From contig MSXR01000020.1 in assembly GCA_002083655.1 (NCBI GenBank), positions 1 to 30,115 on the forward strand: a stretch of 30,115 nucleotides of DNA, given 5' to 3'. The stretch is from Proteobacteria bacterium ST_bin14 (GTDB lineage: Bacteria > Pseudomonadota > Alphaproteobacteria > Sphingomonadales > Sphingomonadaceae). Position 1 is the first letter of the stretch, and each line of letters opens with the position of its first letter. Under the pieces are notes generated by a model. It was not told the DNA's origin and made no database searches. It worked only from the letters and a program-made list of their open reading frames with translations. Below are positions 16,628-24,064 of the stretch, piece by piece. The position numbers and the translations under genes are program-made.

Positions 16628-16643
16628 TAGGCAGATAATCTGC
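16628..16643. promoter_or_regulatory. TAGGCAGAT element and perfect palindrome in the ppaA leader
   Basis: GCAGATAATCTGC (16631-16643) is a perfect 13-base dyad with 6-base arms. Its left part extends to TAGGCAGAT (16628-16636), and the same 9 bases occur on the opposite strand at 16526-16518 in the bchF leader. The role is unknown: an operator or a short leader hairpin. Confidence 0.4.
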
Positions 16644-16674
16644 ATAGCTTGACGCGTTAAGGGTGAGAGCAAAA

Positions 16675-17621
16675 ATGCCCCGCCGCGACAAGCGCAATTG
16701 CTTGGAGAGACTTGCTGGGGAGCGTCGTGCAATGGCTTCGTTGCTGGAACTGGGGGCGCAAATTGCCTCGGTTTATCGGAAAAAAGGCCCGGTGCGCGAT
16801 GCCAATGCACGCCCCGCCCAGCCTGCCGCGCCAGCTTCAGCTGGCAGCGATGATCATTCCCTTTCCAATCTGGTTGAACGCGAAATCATCCCGCGCCTGG
16901 TGGCGTCGCATCCGCTGGCCGGCAAATATAGCGGCAGCCGCGGATCGGGCGAAATTACGGCAGAAGAGATTGACGCTTTTGCACCGCTCTCGCTGCAGGT
17001 GGAAGCTGATCACCTGCTCGATTATGTTGAGGGCATTCTGAATCGCGGCGTTGGGATTGATTCGGTGATGGTCGATCTGCTCGCCCCGGCTGCCCGTCGG
17101 CTGGGCGAATATTGGGAAGATGATCGCTGCGATTTCGTTGATGTGACGATGGGGCTGTGGCGGCTGCAGGAAATTGTCCATGAGCTTGGTGCGCGATTGC
17201 CCGCTGAGCGCCGGTTGGTCCGGGCCGTCGCGCTGTTTTTGCGTCCATGCCCGGCGACCAGCATAGTTTTGGCACCATCGTGGTCGAAGAATTGTTCAAC
17301 CGCGAAGGCTGGCTGACGGACCGGATGAGTGAAGCATCCACGCCGGATTTGCTGGAGCGGGTTGCCGGCGAATGGTTTGACCTGATCGGATTGACCATCA
17401 GCTGTGACTATCATATTGCGCCGCTCGGGTCGGTTATTGTTGCATTGCGAAATGTTTCGAGGAACCCCAATCTATGTGTGATGGTCGGCGGCCGGATTTT
17501 TGCCGACGATCCTGATCTGGCGGCGAGCGTTGGTGCCGATGGCACCGCATCTGACGCAAAAGTGGCGGTGAAAACGGCACTGACATTGATTGAAGCGATG
17601 GGCAGCAAATCGGCTGTCTGA
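16675..17621 (+). pseudogene. ppaA: PpaA/AerR-type cobalamin-binding regulator, interrupted by a one-base frameshift
   Basis: PpaA/AerR proteins bind a corrinoid and act as antagonists or partners of PpsR/CrtJ. ATG 16675 has GGGTGAGAG upstream; a GTG at 16663 is an alternative. The N-terminal frame carries SLSNLVEREIIPRLV and a helical VDLLAPAARRLGEYWEDDRCDFVDVTMGLWRLQ-like core, here quoted only in part: RRLGEYWEDDRCDFVDVT. It then runs off frame at 17241 and stops at 17316. The second frame supplies MPGDQHSFGTIVVEELF, containing the D-x-H-x-x-G cobalamin motif, and ends at 17621. Adding one T to the T5 run at 17236-17240 gives RAVALFFASMPGDQHSFG and a single 315-residue protein of normal layout. 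It may be a true mutation, a homopolymer sequencing error or a slippage-rescued gene. Confidence 0.85.
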
Positions 17622-17669
17622 TTTCGCGAATGGTTTACTCGGAGCCCAAGGGAGTGCGGCGGCTCGCCG

Positions 17670-19100
17670 ATGAACAAATATCACGCTCCTCTCAAGCCGC
17701 GCGCATTTTCGGCTCCCGAACAGATTCCGGGGGCGCTGACCCCGGCTGTGACGGCTTTGTTGCTGGGCTCGGTAGGGGATATCGCGTTCGTGCTCGACGC
17801 CAATGGCATCGTGCTGGACATAGCGATTGCCGAAGTTGAGCTGACCACCACCGGCCTGGCCGACTGGGTGGGCAAGCCCTGGATTGAGAGCACCACGCCA
17901 GACAGCCGCAACAAAGTGATCGAGATGATCGCCGATGCGACAACAGGTGTGCCTGCCCGCTGGCGGCAGGTGACGCACCACGGTGCCGAAGGTGACCTGC
18001 CCGTCCGCTATCTGATGGTAAACATGGGCAAGGCCGGGCAAATCATCGCCATCGGCCGTGATATGCGCAGCGCGGCGGCCATGCAGCAGCGGCTGCTGCA
18101 AACCCAGCAATCGCTGGAGCGCGATTATGTGCGGTTGCGCCAGGCTGAAACACGGTATCGTCTGTTGTTCGATATGGCGGCTGAGCCTGTGCTGATCGTT
18201 GATGCGGCCACGCGGCGAATCCGCGAGGCAAATCCGGCCGCGCACAAATTGTTTGGCAGCAAGGAAGGCGCGTTGAGCGATCAGCTTGTCAGCGGGTTGG
18301 TCGACGCCAAGGATCGCGAATCCTTTGTGGCGCATCTGGGCGGGGCAGAGGCATCGGATGATGTGGCCCCGGTGCTGCTGCGGCTGAAAAACCAGCCGAT
18401 TGATGCAACATTTTCAGCGCGCCTGTTCCGCCAGGCGCGTGCATCGCTGCTGCTGGTCAGGATTGCCGCTTTCGATGTGCCTGCCGAGGGGCAGCAGCAT
18501 AATGCCAAGCTGTTCGATGTGGTCGAACGCATGCCCGATGCTTTTGTGCTGGTGGATGCCAACATGGCGATCCTGACCGGGAATGCCGCGTTTGTGGAGC
18601 TGACCGAAACGGCGTCGATTGATCGACTACGCGGGTTGAAGCTGGGCGACTGGCTGGGCCGGCCGGGCATCGATATGGATCTGATTGCGGGCCAGCTGCG
18701 CGAGCATGGATCGGTTCGCAACGTGTCGGCAATTTTCCGGGGCGGGGCGGCAACGCAGGAAGAAGTTGAGGTGTCGGCGATCGCTGCCCCTCATGGCGAT
18801 GGCCAATGCTATGGCTTTATGATTCGCAATGTCGGCCGCAGGTTGCGCGATGCAGCGGCCAATGATCCGCAAATGCCGCGGTCGGTTGAGCAGCTGACAG
18901 AGCTTGTCGGGCGGATGTCGCTGAAGGATATCGTGCGCGAATCGACGGATCTGATCGAGCGGCTCTGCATCGAAGCCGCATTGACCTATACGTCGGATAA
19001 CCGCGCATCGGCGGCGGAAATTCTGGGCGTCAGCCGCCAAAGCCTGTATTCGAAACTCCATCGCCACGGGCTTGGCAACCTGGTGTCCGATACCAACTAA
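17670..19100 (+). CDS. ppsR: PpsR/CrtJ family repressor of photosynthesis genes
   Basis: PpsR is the redox-sensitive repressor of bch, crt and related genes under oxic conditions. The 476-residue protein has an N-terminal sensory domain (about 30-150), two PAS domains (about 160-275, beginning RYRLLFDMAAEPVLIVDA, and 285-405, beginning VVERMPDAFVLVDANMA) joined by a Q-rich helix, and a Fis-type helix-turn-helix at the C-terminus (SAAEILGVSRQSLYSKLHRH). Cysteines are present only at residues 380 and 433. C433 (ERLCIEAAL) is at the conserved position just before the DNA-binding domain; the second redox cysteine found in Rhodobacter between the PAS domains is absent. It starts 48 bp after ppaA and was probably cotranscribed with it. 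Confidence 0.95.
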   Translation: MNKYHAPLKPRAFSAPEQIPGALTPAVTALLLGSVGDIAFVLDANGIVLDIAIAEVELTTTGLADWVGKPWIESTTPDSRNKVIEMIADATTGVPARWRQVTHHGAEGDLPVRYLMVNMGKAGQIIAIGRDMRSAAAMQQRLLQTQQSLERDYVRLRQAETRYRLLFDMAAEPVLIVDAATRRIREANPAAHKLFGSKEGALSDQLVSGLVDAKDRESFVAHLGGAEASDDVAPVLLRLKNQPIDATFSARLFRQARASLLLVRIAAFDVPAEGQQHNAKLFDVVERMPDAFVLVDANMAILTGNAAFVELTETASIDRLRGLKLGDWLGRPGIDMDLIAGQLREHGSVRNVSAIFRGGAATQEEVEVSAIAAPHGDGQCYGFMIRNVGRRLRDAAANDPQMPRSVEQLTELVGRMSLKDIVRESTDLIERLCIEAALTYTSDNRASAAEILGVSRQSLYSKLHRHGLGNLVSDTN

Positions 19101-19126
19101 GTTGCGCCGCGCGCACGCCCGATAAG

Positions 19127-19167
19127 TGACAATTTGGTTTGACACTTTGGGGTGTCAACCATAGCTT
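19127..19167 (+). promoter_or_regulatory. bchG control region: PpsR-like site, inverted repeat and promoter
   Basis: TGACAATTTGGTTTGACA (19127-19144) fits TGT-N12-ACA with one mismatch. Overlapping it, TTGACAC (19139-19145) and GTGTCAA (19152-19158) form a perfect 7-base inverted repeat with a 6-base spacer. TTGACA at 19139-19144 is a perfect -35; 17 bases on, TAGCTT (19162-19167) is a moderate -10. The predicted transcript start (about 19174) practically coincides with the bchG ATG at 19175. Confidence 0.55.
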
Positions 19168-19174
19168 GGCGAGC

Positions 19175-20083
19175 ATGGCCAATGCTGGATTGTCGACTCT
19201 GAAACTGCGCCCACCCGCACCACGCGACGTGCTGGAATTGCTGAAGCCGATCACGTGGTTCCCGCCAATGTGGGCTTTCATGTGCGGCTGCATTTCTTCG
19301 GGCGAGTCGCTGGCAGATCGCTGGCCGTTTGTGATCATTGGCATTTTGCTTACCGGCCCGCTGGTCTGCGGCAACAGCCAGGCGATCAACGACTGGTTCG
19401 ACCGGCACGTCGACGCGATTAATCAGCCTGAACGGCCAATTCCGTCGGGCCGGATCGCCGGGCAATGGGGATTGTGGATTGCGATTGCGGGCACTGTGCT
19501 GTCGCTGGCGGTGTCGCTGATCGCCGGGCAATGGGTGTTCGCTGCAACCTGCCTGGGGATTGCCTGCGCCTGGGCCTATAGCGCGCCGCCGTTCCGCTTG
19601 AAGATGAGCGGTATCTGGGGCCCCGGCGTGGTTGGCCTCACCTATGAAGGGCTGACCTGGTTTACCGGCGCCGCCGTCATGGCCGGCACGCTGCCGGGTA
19701 CCGATATTCTGATCATCCTGCTGCTGTACAGCATCGGCGCGCACGGCATTATGACGCTGAATGATTTCAAAGCTGTCGAAGGCGATTTGCAGATGGGTGT
19801 GCGTTCGCTGCCAGCAATGCTGGGGGTTGATCGCGCCGCGCAGATTGCCTGTGTGACAATGGCCCTGCCGCAGTTCGTGGTCGTCTTGCTGCTGGGGCAA
19901 TGGGGGCACACAGTGGCGGCGCTGATCGTTGCGGTGCTGCTGATCGCGCAACTCTCGCTCATGCCGCGCCTGCTATATGATCCGCGCGCAAATACCCCCT
20001 GGTATAATGCAACGGGCACGACGCTGTATGTGTTCGGGATGCTCGCTTCAGCCTTTGGCCTTGGGGGCGCAGTGGGAATATGA
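19175..20083 (+). CDS. bchG: Bacteriochlorophyll synthase (prenyl attachment to bacteriochlorophyllide)
   Basis: BchG is a UbiA-family membrane prenyltransferase that esterifies bacteriochlorophyllide a with geranylgeranyl diphosphate. From ATG 19175 it has 302 residues. The first aspartate-rich motif is NDWFDRHVDAINQPERPIPS, and the second is in TLNDFKAVEGD. The segment VLELLKPITWFPPMWAF is typical of BchG at the N-terminus. About eight to nine helices are visible. A longer reading from a TTG at 19139 would lie inside the operator and is not favoured. The start has only a poor ribosome site (GGCGAG). The stop overlaps the next gene as ATGA. Confidence 0.95.
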   Translation: MANAGLSTLKLRPPAPRDVLELLKPITWFPPMWAFMCGCISSGESLADRWPFVIIGILLTGPLVCGNSQAINDWFDRHVDAINQPERPIPSGRIAGQWGLWIAIAGTVLSLAVSLIAGQWVFAATCLGIACAWAYSAPPFRLKMSGIWGPGVVGLTYEGLTWFTGAAVMAGTLPGTDILIILLLYSIGAHGIMTLNDFKAVEGDLQMGVRSLPAMLGVDRAAQIACVTMALPQFVVVLLLGQWGHTVAALIVAVLLIAQLSLMPRLLYDPRANTPWYNATGTTLYVFGMLASAFGLGGAVGI

Positions 20084-21432
20084 CAACATACGCACAGCCA
20101 CCCTTTAAAACGCTGGGCTGGATTGGCATCGTCCGGATGGGGATGGTGCAGGCCGCGATTGGCGCGATGGTGATGCTCGTCACGTCGCTGCTGAACCGGG
20201 TGATGGTGGTGGAATATGCGCTGCCAGCCGCGCTCCCTGCCGGGCTGGTCGCTTGGCATTATGCGGTGCAATTGTCGCGCCCTGCCTGGGGCCATAAATC
20301 CGATACGGGCAATCGCCGGACGCCGTGGATTATTTTCGGCATGGCGCTGCTGGCGCTGGGCGCACTGGTCTCGGTGAACGCGGTGCCATTGTTGGCGGCG
20401 CGCAGCGGGCTTGGTTATCTGGTCGCGATTACCGGGTTCAGCATGATCGGCGCTGGCGTGGGCGCGGCGGGCACATCGCTGCTGGCGCTGCTGGCCGCGC
20501 AGGTCGCGCCTGAACGCCGGGCGGCGGCGGCATCGATTACGTGGATCATGATGGTGCTCGGCATCGTGGTGACCGCCGGAATCGCCGGGGCGCTGATTGA
20601 TCCCTATTCCTTGCAGCGGCTGGCCATGGTTGCCAGCGGCGTTGCGCTGGTGGCGTTTACGATATCGCTGCTCGCCCTATGGGGGCTGGAAAAGCCGCGC
20701 ATGGCGGAAATGGCCAGTGATGCAGCACCTTCGATCGGCTTTGGCCCTGCGCTTCGCGAAATGCTGGCGGAGACCGATGCGCGCCAGTTCACGATTTTCG
20801 TATTCCTCTCCATGCTCGCTTATTCGATGCAGGACATGATTCTGGAGCCGTTTGCGGGGTTGTTGTTCAATTACACGCCGGGCCAATCAACCCAGCTTTC
20901 GGGCACGCAGCATAGCGGTGTGCTGGCGGGCATGATTGTGGTGGGGGTGCTTGGCAGCGCCTTTGGCGGCGGTACGCCTGCCAGCTTGCGGCGATGGATT
21001 GTCGGCGGGTGCCTGGGATCTGCCGTCGCGCTTGCGGGGCTGGCGATGGCCGCGCAGGTTGGCAGTGCCTGGCCGCTGACGCTCAACATCGTCCTGCTCG
21101 GCTTTGCCAATGGCGTGTTCGCCGTGGCTGCAATCGGCGCGATGATGGGGCTGGCCGGCGCGCAAGGGCCGTCGCGCTCGGGCATTCGCATGGGCGTATG
21201 GGGCGCATCGCAGGCCATGGCGTTTGGCCTGGGCGGGCTGATTGGCGCGGTGGGCGTTGACATCGGCCGCGCCCTGACGGGGGCCGATGCCACCGCTTTT
21301 CTGATCGTTTTTGCAGGGGAGGCCGGGTTGTTCGCGATCGCGGCCTGGCTCGCCATGGGTGTTACCCGTGCCCGCGTGCCCGTCCCGGTATCGTCCGGGT
21401 TGGTTTCTATATCCAAGGAGGTGGCAGCATGA
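20080..21432 (+). CDS. PucC-family (BCD-type MFS) protein, orf428/bch2 type
   Basis: A 450-residue polytopic membrane protein related to LhaA and PucC. Family features: LLNRVMVVEYALPAALPAGL, a WGHKSDTGNRRTPWIIFG loop and YSMQDMILEPFAGLLFNY. In known clusters the gene between bchG and bchP is called orf428 or bch2 (also bchG2); its role in pigment delivery or assembly of light-harvesting protein is inferred from mutants and relatives. ATG 20080 overlaps bchG and the end overlaps bchP, so the three are translationally coupled. Confidence 0.9.
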   Translation: MTTYAQPPFKTLGWIGIVRMGMVQAAIGAMVMLVTSLLNRVMVVEYALPAALPAGLVAWHYAVQLSRPAWGHKSDTGNRRTPWIIFGMALLALGALVSVNAVPLLAARSGLGYLVAITGFSMIGAGVGAAGTSLLALLAAQVAPERRAAAASITWIMMVLGIVVTAGIAGALIDPYSLQRLAMVASGVALVAFTISLLALWGLEKPRMAEMASDAAPSIGFGPALREMLAETDARQFTIFVFLSMLAYSMQDMILEPFAGLLFNYTPGQSTQLSGTQHSGVLAGMIVVGVLGSAFGGGTPASLRRWIVGGCLGSAVALAGLAMAAQVGSAWPLTLNIVLLGFANGVFAVAAIGAMMGLAGAQGPSRSGIRMGVWGASQAMAFGLGGLIGAVGVDIGRALTGADATAFLIVFAGEAGLFAIAAWLAMGVTRARVPVPVSSGLVSISKEVAA

Positions 21433-22640
21433 CACGCCAGCAGCACCAGCAGCTCAATGTGGATTTTGATGTCGTCGTGGTTGGCGGCGGGCCATCGGGC
21501 GCTGTTGCCGCGACGGATTTGGCGCGGGCAGGACGGCATGTGATGCTGCTCGACCGGGCCGGACGGATCAAGCCCTGCGGCGGCGCTATTCCGCCCCGGC
21601 TGATCAAGGATTTTGACATCCCCGATCACCTGATCGTCGCCAAGTCGACATCGGCGCGGATGATTGCGCCGTCGTCCAAGGAAGTCGACATGCCCGTGGG
21701 CGACGGTTTTGTCGGCATGGTTGACCGCGATGTGTTTGACGAATGGTTGCGTGCGCGGGCTGCCCTGACAGGGGCCGAGCGCCGCACCGGCAGCTTCACC
21801 CGCATCGACCGCGATGATGATGGCTGTGCCGTCGTTGTCTATACCGAGCGGCGCGGCGGCGAAGAACACCGGGTGCGTGCCCGCAGCGTGATTGGCGCGG
21901 ATGGTGCCCGCTCTGCCGTCGCTCGGCAGGAATTGCGCGGGGCAGACCGTATTCCGTGCGTGTTCGCCTATCACGAGATCGTCAAATCACCCCCCGCCAG
22001 TGCCGCGTTTAACCCCTCGCGCTGCGATGTTGTCTATCAGGGCAAGTTTTCGCCTGATTTCTATGCCTGGGTGTTCCCGCATGGCGAGACGACGAGCATC
22101 GGCGTGGGCAGTGCCAACAAGGGCTATGAACTGCGCGATGCGATCACCCGGCTGCGGGCGGAAAACGGGATGACGGAATGCGAAACATTGCGCTGCGAAG
22201 GGGCACCAATTCCGTTGAAGCCGCTGAAACGTTGGGACAATGGCCGCGACGTGCTGGTCGCGGGCGACGCCGCAGGCGTGGTGGCCCCTGCGTCGGGTGA
22301 GGGCATTTACTATGCGATGGCCGCAGGGCGCTTTGCCGCCGATGCCATCGAAGCGTTTCTGGCGACGGGCAAAGTCAGCGCGCTGAAGGGCGCACGGCGA
22401 CAGTTTATGAAGGCGCACGGCAAGGTGTTCCTCGTGCTCGGGATCATGCAGCATTTCTGGTATCGCAACGACAAACGGCGCGAGGCTTTCGTCAAAATCT
22501 GCGAGGACAAGGATGTGCAGGAACTGACGTGGCAGGCCTATATGAACAAGGAACTGGTTCGCCAGAAACCGATGGCGCACGTGCGTATCTTCATCAAGGA
22601 TATGAGCCATTTGCTGGGCTTTCGTGACGTGAAAGCATGA
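21429..22640 (+). CDS. bchP: Geranylgeranyl (bacterio)chlorophyll reductase
   Basis: BchP reduces three double bonds of the geranylgeranyl tail to give the phytyl tail of bacteriochlorophyll a. It is a 403-residue flavoprotein. The FAD dinucleotide motif GGGPSG is at residues 19-24, LDRAGRIKPCGGAIPPRL follows, and the second FAD motif is VLVAGDAAGVVAPASGEGIYYAM. ATG 21429 is preceded by AAGGAGGTGG, the strongest ribosome site in the plus-strand group, and overlaps the previous stop. The end overlaps tspO as ATGA. Confidence 0.96.
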   Translation: MTRQQHQQLNVDFDVVVVGGGPSGAVAATDLARAGRHVMLLDRAGRIKPCGGAIPPRLIKDFDIPDHLIVAKSTSARMIAPSSKEVDMPVGDGFVGMVDRDVFDEWLRARAALTGAERRTGSFTRIDRDDDGCAVVVYTERRGGEEHRVRARSVIGADGARSAVARQELRGADRIPCVFAYHEIVKSPPASAAFNPSRCDVVYQGKFSPDFYAWVFPHGETTSIGVGSANKGYELRDAITRLRAENGMTECETLRCEGAPIPLKPLKRWDNGRDVLVAGDAAGVVAPASGEGIYYAMAAGRFAADAIEAFLATGKVSALKGARRQFMKAHGKVFLVLGIMQHFWYRNDKRREAFVKICEDKDVQELTWQAYMNKELVRQKPMAHVRIFIKDMSHLLGFRDVKA

Positions 22641-23119
22641 ACCGTGCCTCGCTTTTCCCCATTTTGATCGCGGCATTGGCAACGGCCATTGTCGCGGTGA
22701 TGGGCGCGACGATTACCGTTACCGGCCCATGGTATGACAGCTTGATCCAGCCGCGCTGGGCGCCACCCGAGGCCGCCTATGGCATCGCGTGGACAGCCAT
22801 TTACGCCATCAACGTCATCGCGGTCGTCACGGCGTGGCGAGCGATGGAAAGCCGGGGCGAAGCCGAAGGATTGATCACGATCTGGGCCCTCAACGGCTTT
22901 CTCAACATCTTGTGGAGCCTGTTGTTTTTCCGCCTGCAGCGGCCCGACTGGGCGTTGGTGGAGGTGGTTTTCCTGTGGCTATCGGTCGGGTCGCTGCTGG
23001 TTTATTCCTGGCGGCGTTCCATGACGGGAGCACTGCTGGTCCTGCCCTATCTGTTGTGGGTCACTTTTGCCGGGTATCTCAACATGACGATCGTGCGGCT
23101 GAACGGCCCATTTTCTTGA
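22637..23119 (+). CDS. tspO: TspO/MBR family tryptophan-rich protein
   Basis: A 160-residue protein with five membrane helices of the TspO (bacterial relative of the translocator protein) family. Features: SLIQPRWAPPEAAYGIAWT, ALNGFLNILWSLLFFRLQRP and the C-terminal WVTFAGYLNMTIVRLNG. In Rhodobacter sphaeroides TspO is an outer-membrane protein coded in the photosynthesis cluster that lowers pigment gene expression in response to oxygen and binds porphyrins. A similar role here is likely. The start overlaps bchP (ATGA). Confidence 0.93.
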   Translation: MNRASLFPILIAALATAIVAVMGATITVTGPWYDSLIQPRWAPPEAAYGIAWTAIYAINVIAVVTAWRAMESRGEAEGLITIWALNGFLNILWSLLFFRLQRPDWALVEVVFLWLSVGSLLVYSWRRSMTGALLVLPYLLWVTFAGYLNMTIVRLNGPFS

Positions 23120-23394
23120 TCGATGGCACCATGCCGTGGCTATTCGCCAGCGGCATTGCGGCGGACATCATTCTGGCGGTGATCGCCGTCGAAGCCTTGT
23201 GGCTAAGGCTGCGGGAACGCTGGCTGCTGACCGCGATCATGTGCCGGGTGATGCCGGGCGCGATGATGATGCTCGCGCTGCGCGCGGCATTAACCGGGCA
23301 GGGGTGGATGTGGATTGCCGTGCCGCTCACCTTGTCCTTCCCGTTTCACCTTGCTGATCTGCGCTTTGGTCCGGGATCACGGGCAAAAAAATAG
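23116..23394 (+). CDS. Small membrane protein of unknown function, coupled to tspO
   Basis: I do not recognise the family. The reading frame gives 92 residues from a TTG at 23116 that overlaps the tspO stop as TTGA, or 87 residues from ATG 23131 (MPWLFASGIAADIILAVIAV). Two to three hydrophobic segments are visible: residues 3-22 (counting from the ATG), about 31-45 and about 58-70, separated by WLRLRERW. The C-terminus is basic (GPGSRAKK). No signal sequence cleavage site or cofactor motif is seen. It is followed immediately by a strong terminator, so it is the last gene of the photosynthesis transcription unit on this strand. Methionine-rich stretch IMCRVMPGAMMM is unusual. Confidence 0.75.
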   Translation: MIDGTMPWLFASGIAADIILAVIAVEALWLRLRERWLLTAIMCRVMPGAMMMLALRAALTGQGWMWIAVPLTLSFPFHLADLRFGPGSRAKK

Positions 23395-23427
23395 GCGGGC
23401 CTGTGGTGCAGGCCCGCCCCAATTTTT
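23385..23427. terminator. Strong bidirectional intrinsic terminator
   Basis: GGCGGGCCTG (23394-23403) pairs perfectly with CAGGCCCGCC (23409-23418) across a 5-base loop. On the plus strand five Ts follow (23423-23427); on the minus strand the seven As at 23385-23391 give a run of Ts. It lies between convergent genes, the tspO-coupled gene and the cytochrome c gene, and would end both transcripts. Confidence 0.92.
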
Positions 23428-23441
23428 ACCGGTAACGCCGA

Positions 23442-23981
23442 TTATTTTTGCGCGGAAAGATAGGCGATCACGTCTGCGCGCTTTTGCGGATCGGGCAGGC
23501 CAGGATAGGTCATCTTGGTGCCGGGAACGATACGCTGTGGACCTTCAAGATACTGGAACATCTTTTCAGCGGTCCACGTGATGCCGCTGTTCTTGTTTGC
23601 GGCAGAATAAGTGTAGCCAGCGGTTTCGCCAGCCTTGCGGCCAATGATGCCGTGCCGCGAGGGACCGATTTTGTTCACGCCAGGCTCAACCGCGTGGCAA
23701 ATCTTGCACGCGGCAAAAGTGGCTTCGCCCTTGGCAGCATCGCCGGTGAACGCTGCGAATTTCGCGCCGCTCAGCGTGTCGACATTATCCGCAGCGACAG
23801 CAGTTGCTGTCGGTGCGGCGGGTGCCGCCGTCGCTTCTGTTGGCGCAGCAGTGGTTGCTTCAGCGGCGGGCGCATCAGCCTTTTCGGTGGTTGGCTGGGG
23901 CGAGCATGCGGCCAGCGCAAGCGCGGAGACGGCAACGCCAAGGGCAATGCCGCCAAATCGTGGTGTGGAGTGAGAGTTCAT
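23442..23981 (-). CDS. Lipid-anchored class I cytochrome c (c2-like)
   Basis: A 179-residue monoheme cytochrome c. The N-terminus has a signal peptide and lipobox ending LAAC (Cys26), so the mature protein is probably tethered in the membrane facing the periplasm. Residues 27-68 form a flexible Ala/Pro/Thr linker. The heme site is CKICH (92-96) and the probable axial methionine is M157 in PGTKMTYPG. The start at ATG 23981 has AGGAGCAGGA upstream; an upstream in-frame ATG at 24086 is not supported. Tethered cytochromes (such as cytochrome cy) carry electrons to reaction centres or oxidases; its place beside the photosynthesis genes suggests it may feed the reaction centre, but a respiratory role is equally possible. 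Confidence 0.9.
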   Translation of the reverse strand: MNSHSTPRFGGIALGVAVSALALAACSPQPTTEKADAPAAEATTAAPTEATAAPAAPTATAVAADNVDTLSGAKFAAFTGDAAKGEATFAACKICHAVEPGVNKIGPSRHGIIGRKAGETAGYTYSAANKNSGITWTAEKMFQYLEGPQRIVPGTKMTYPGLPDPQKRADVIAYLSAQK

Positions 23982-24064
23982 ATGTTCCTGCTCCTGCATC
24001 AGATGCCGGGATGCACCGGCCTGCCTAGGATGGGCAGATTGTAATGGGTCATGCCTGTCGTTGG

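Noticed and set aside
17231..17247. Programmed -1 frameshifting as the explanation of the ppaA break
   Set aside because: The site in frame is CTG TTT TTG, which does not give a standard X-XXY-YYZ heptamer (the first base is G), so a simple one-base loss or base-calling error is more likely. Slippage is kept only as an alternative.
19139..19174. TTG at 19139 as the start of bchG
   Set aside because: It lies inside the -35 box and inverted repeat, has no ribosome site, and adds 12 residues not usual for BchG.
20871..21974. Minus-strand open frame (367 codons) opposite the PucC-like gene and bchP
   Set aside because: It spans the border of two certain genes and its text is low-complexity Ala/Pro/Thr, as expected for a shadow frame.
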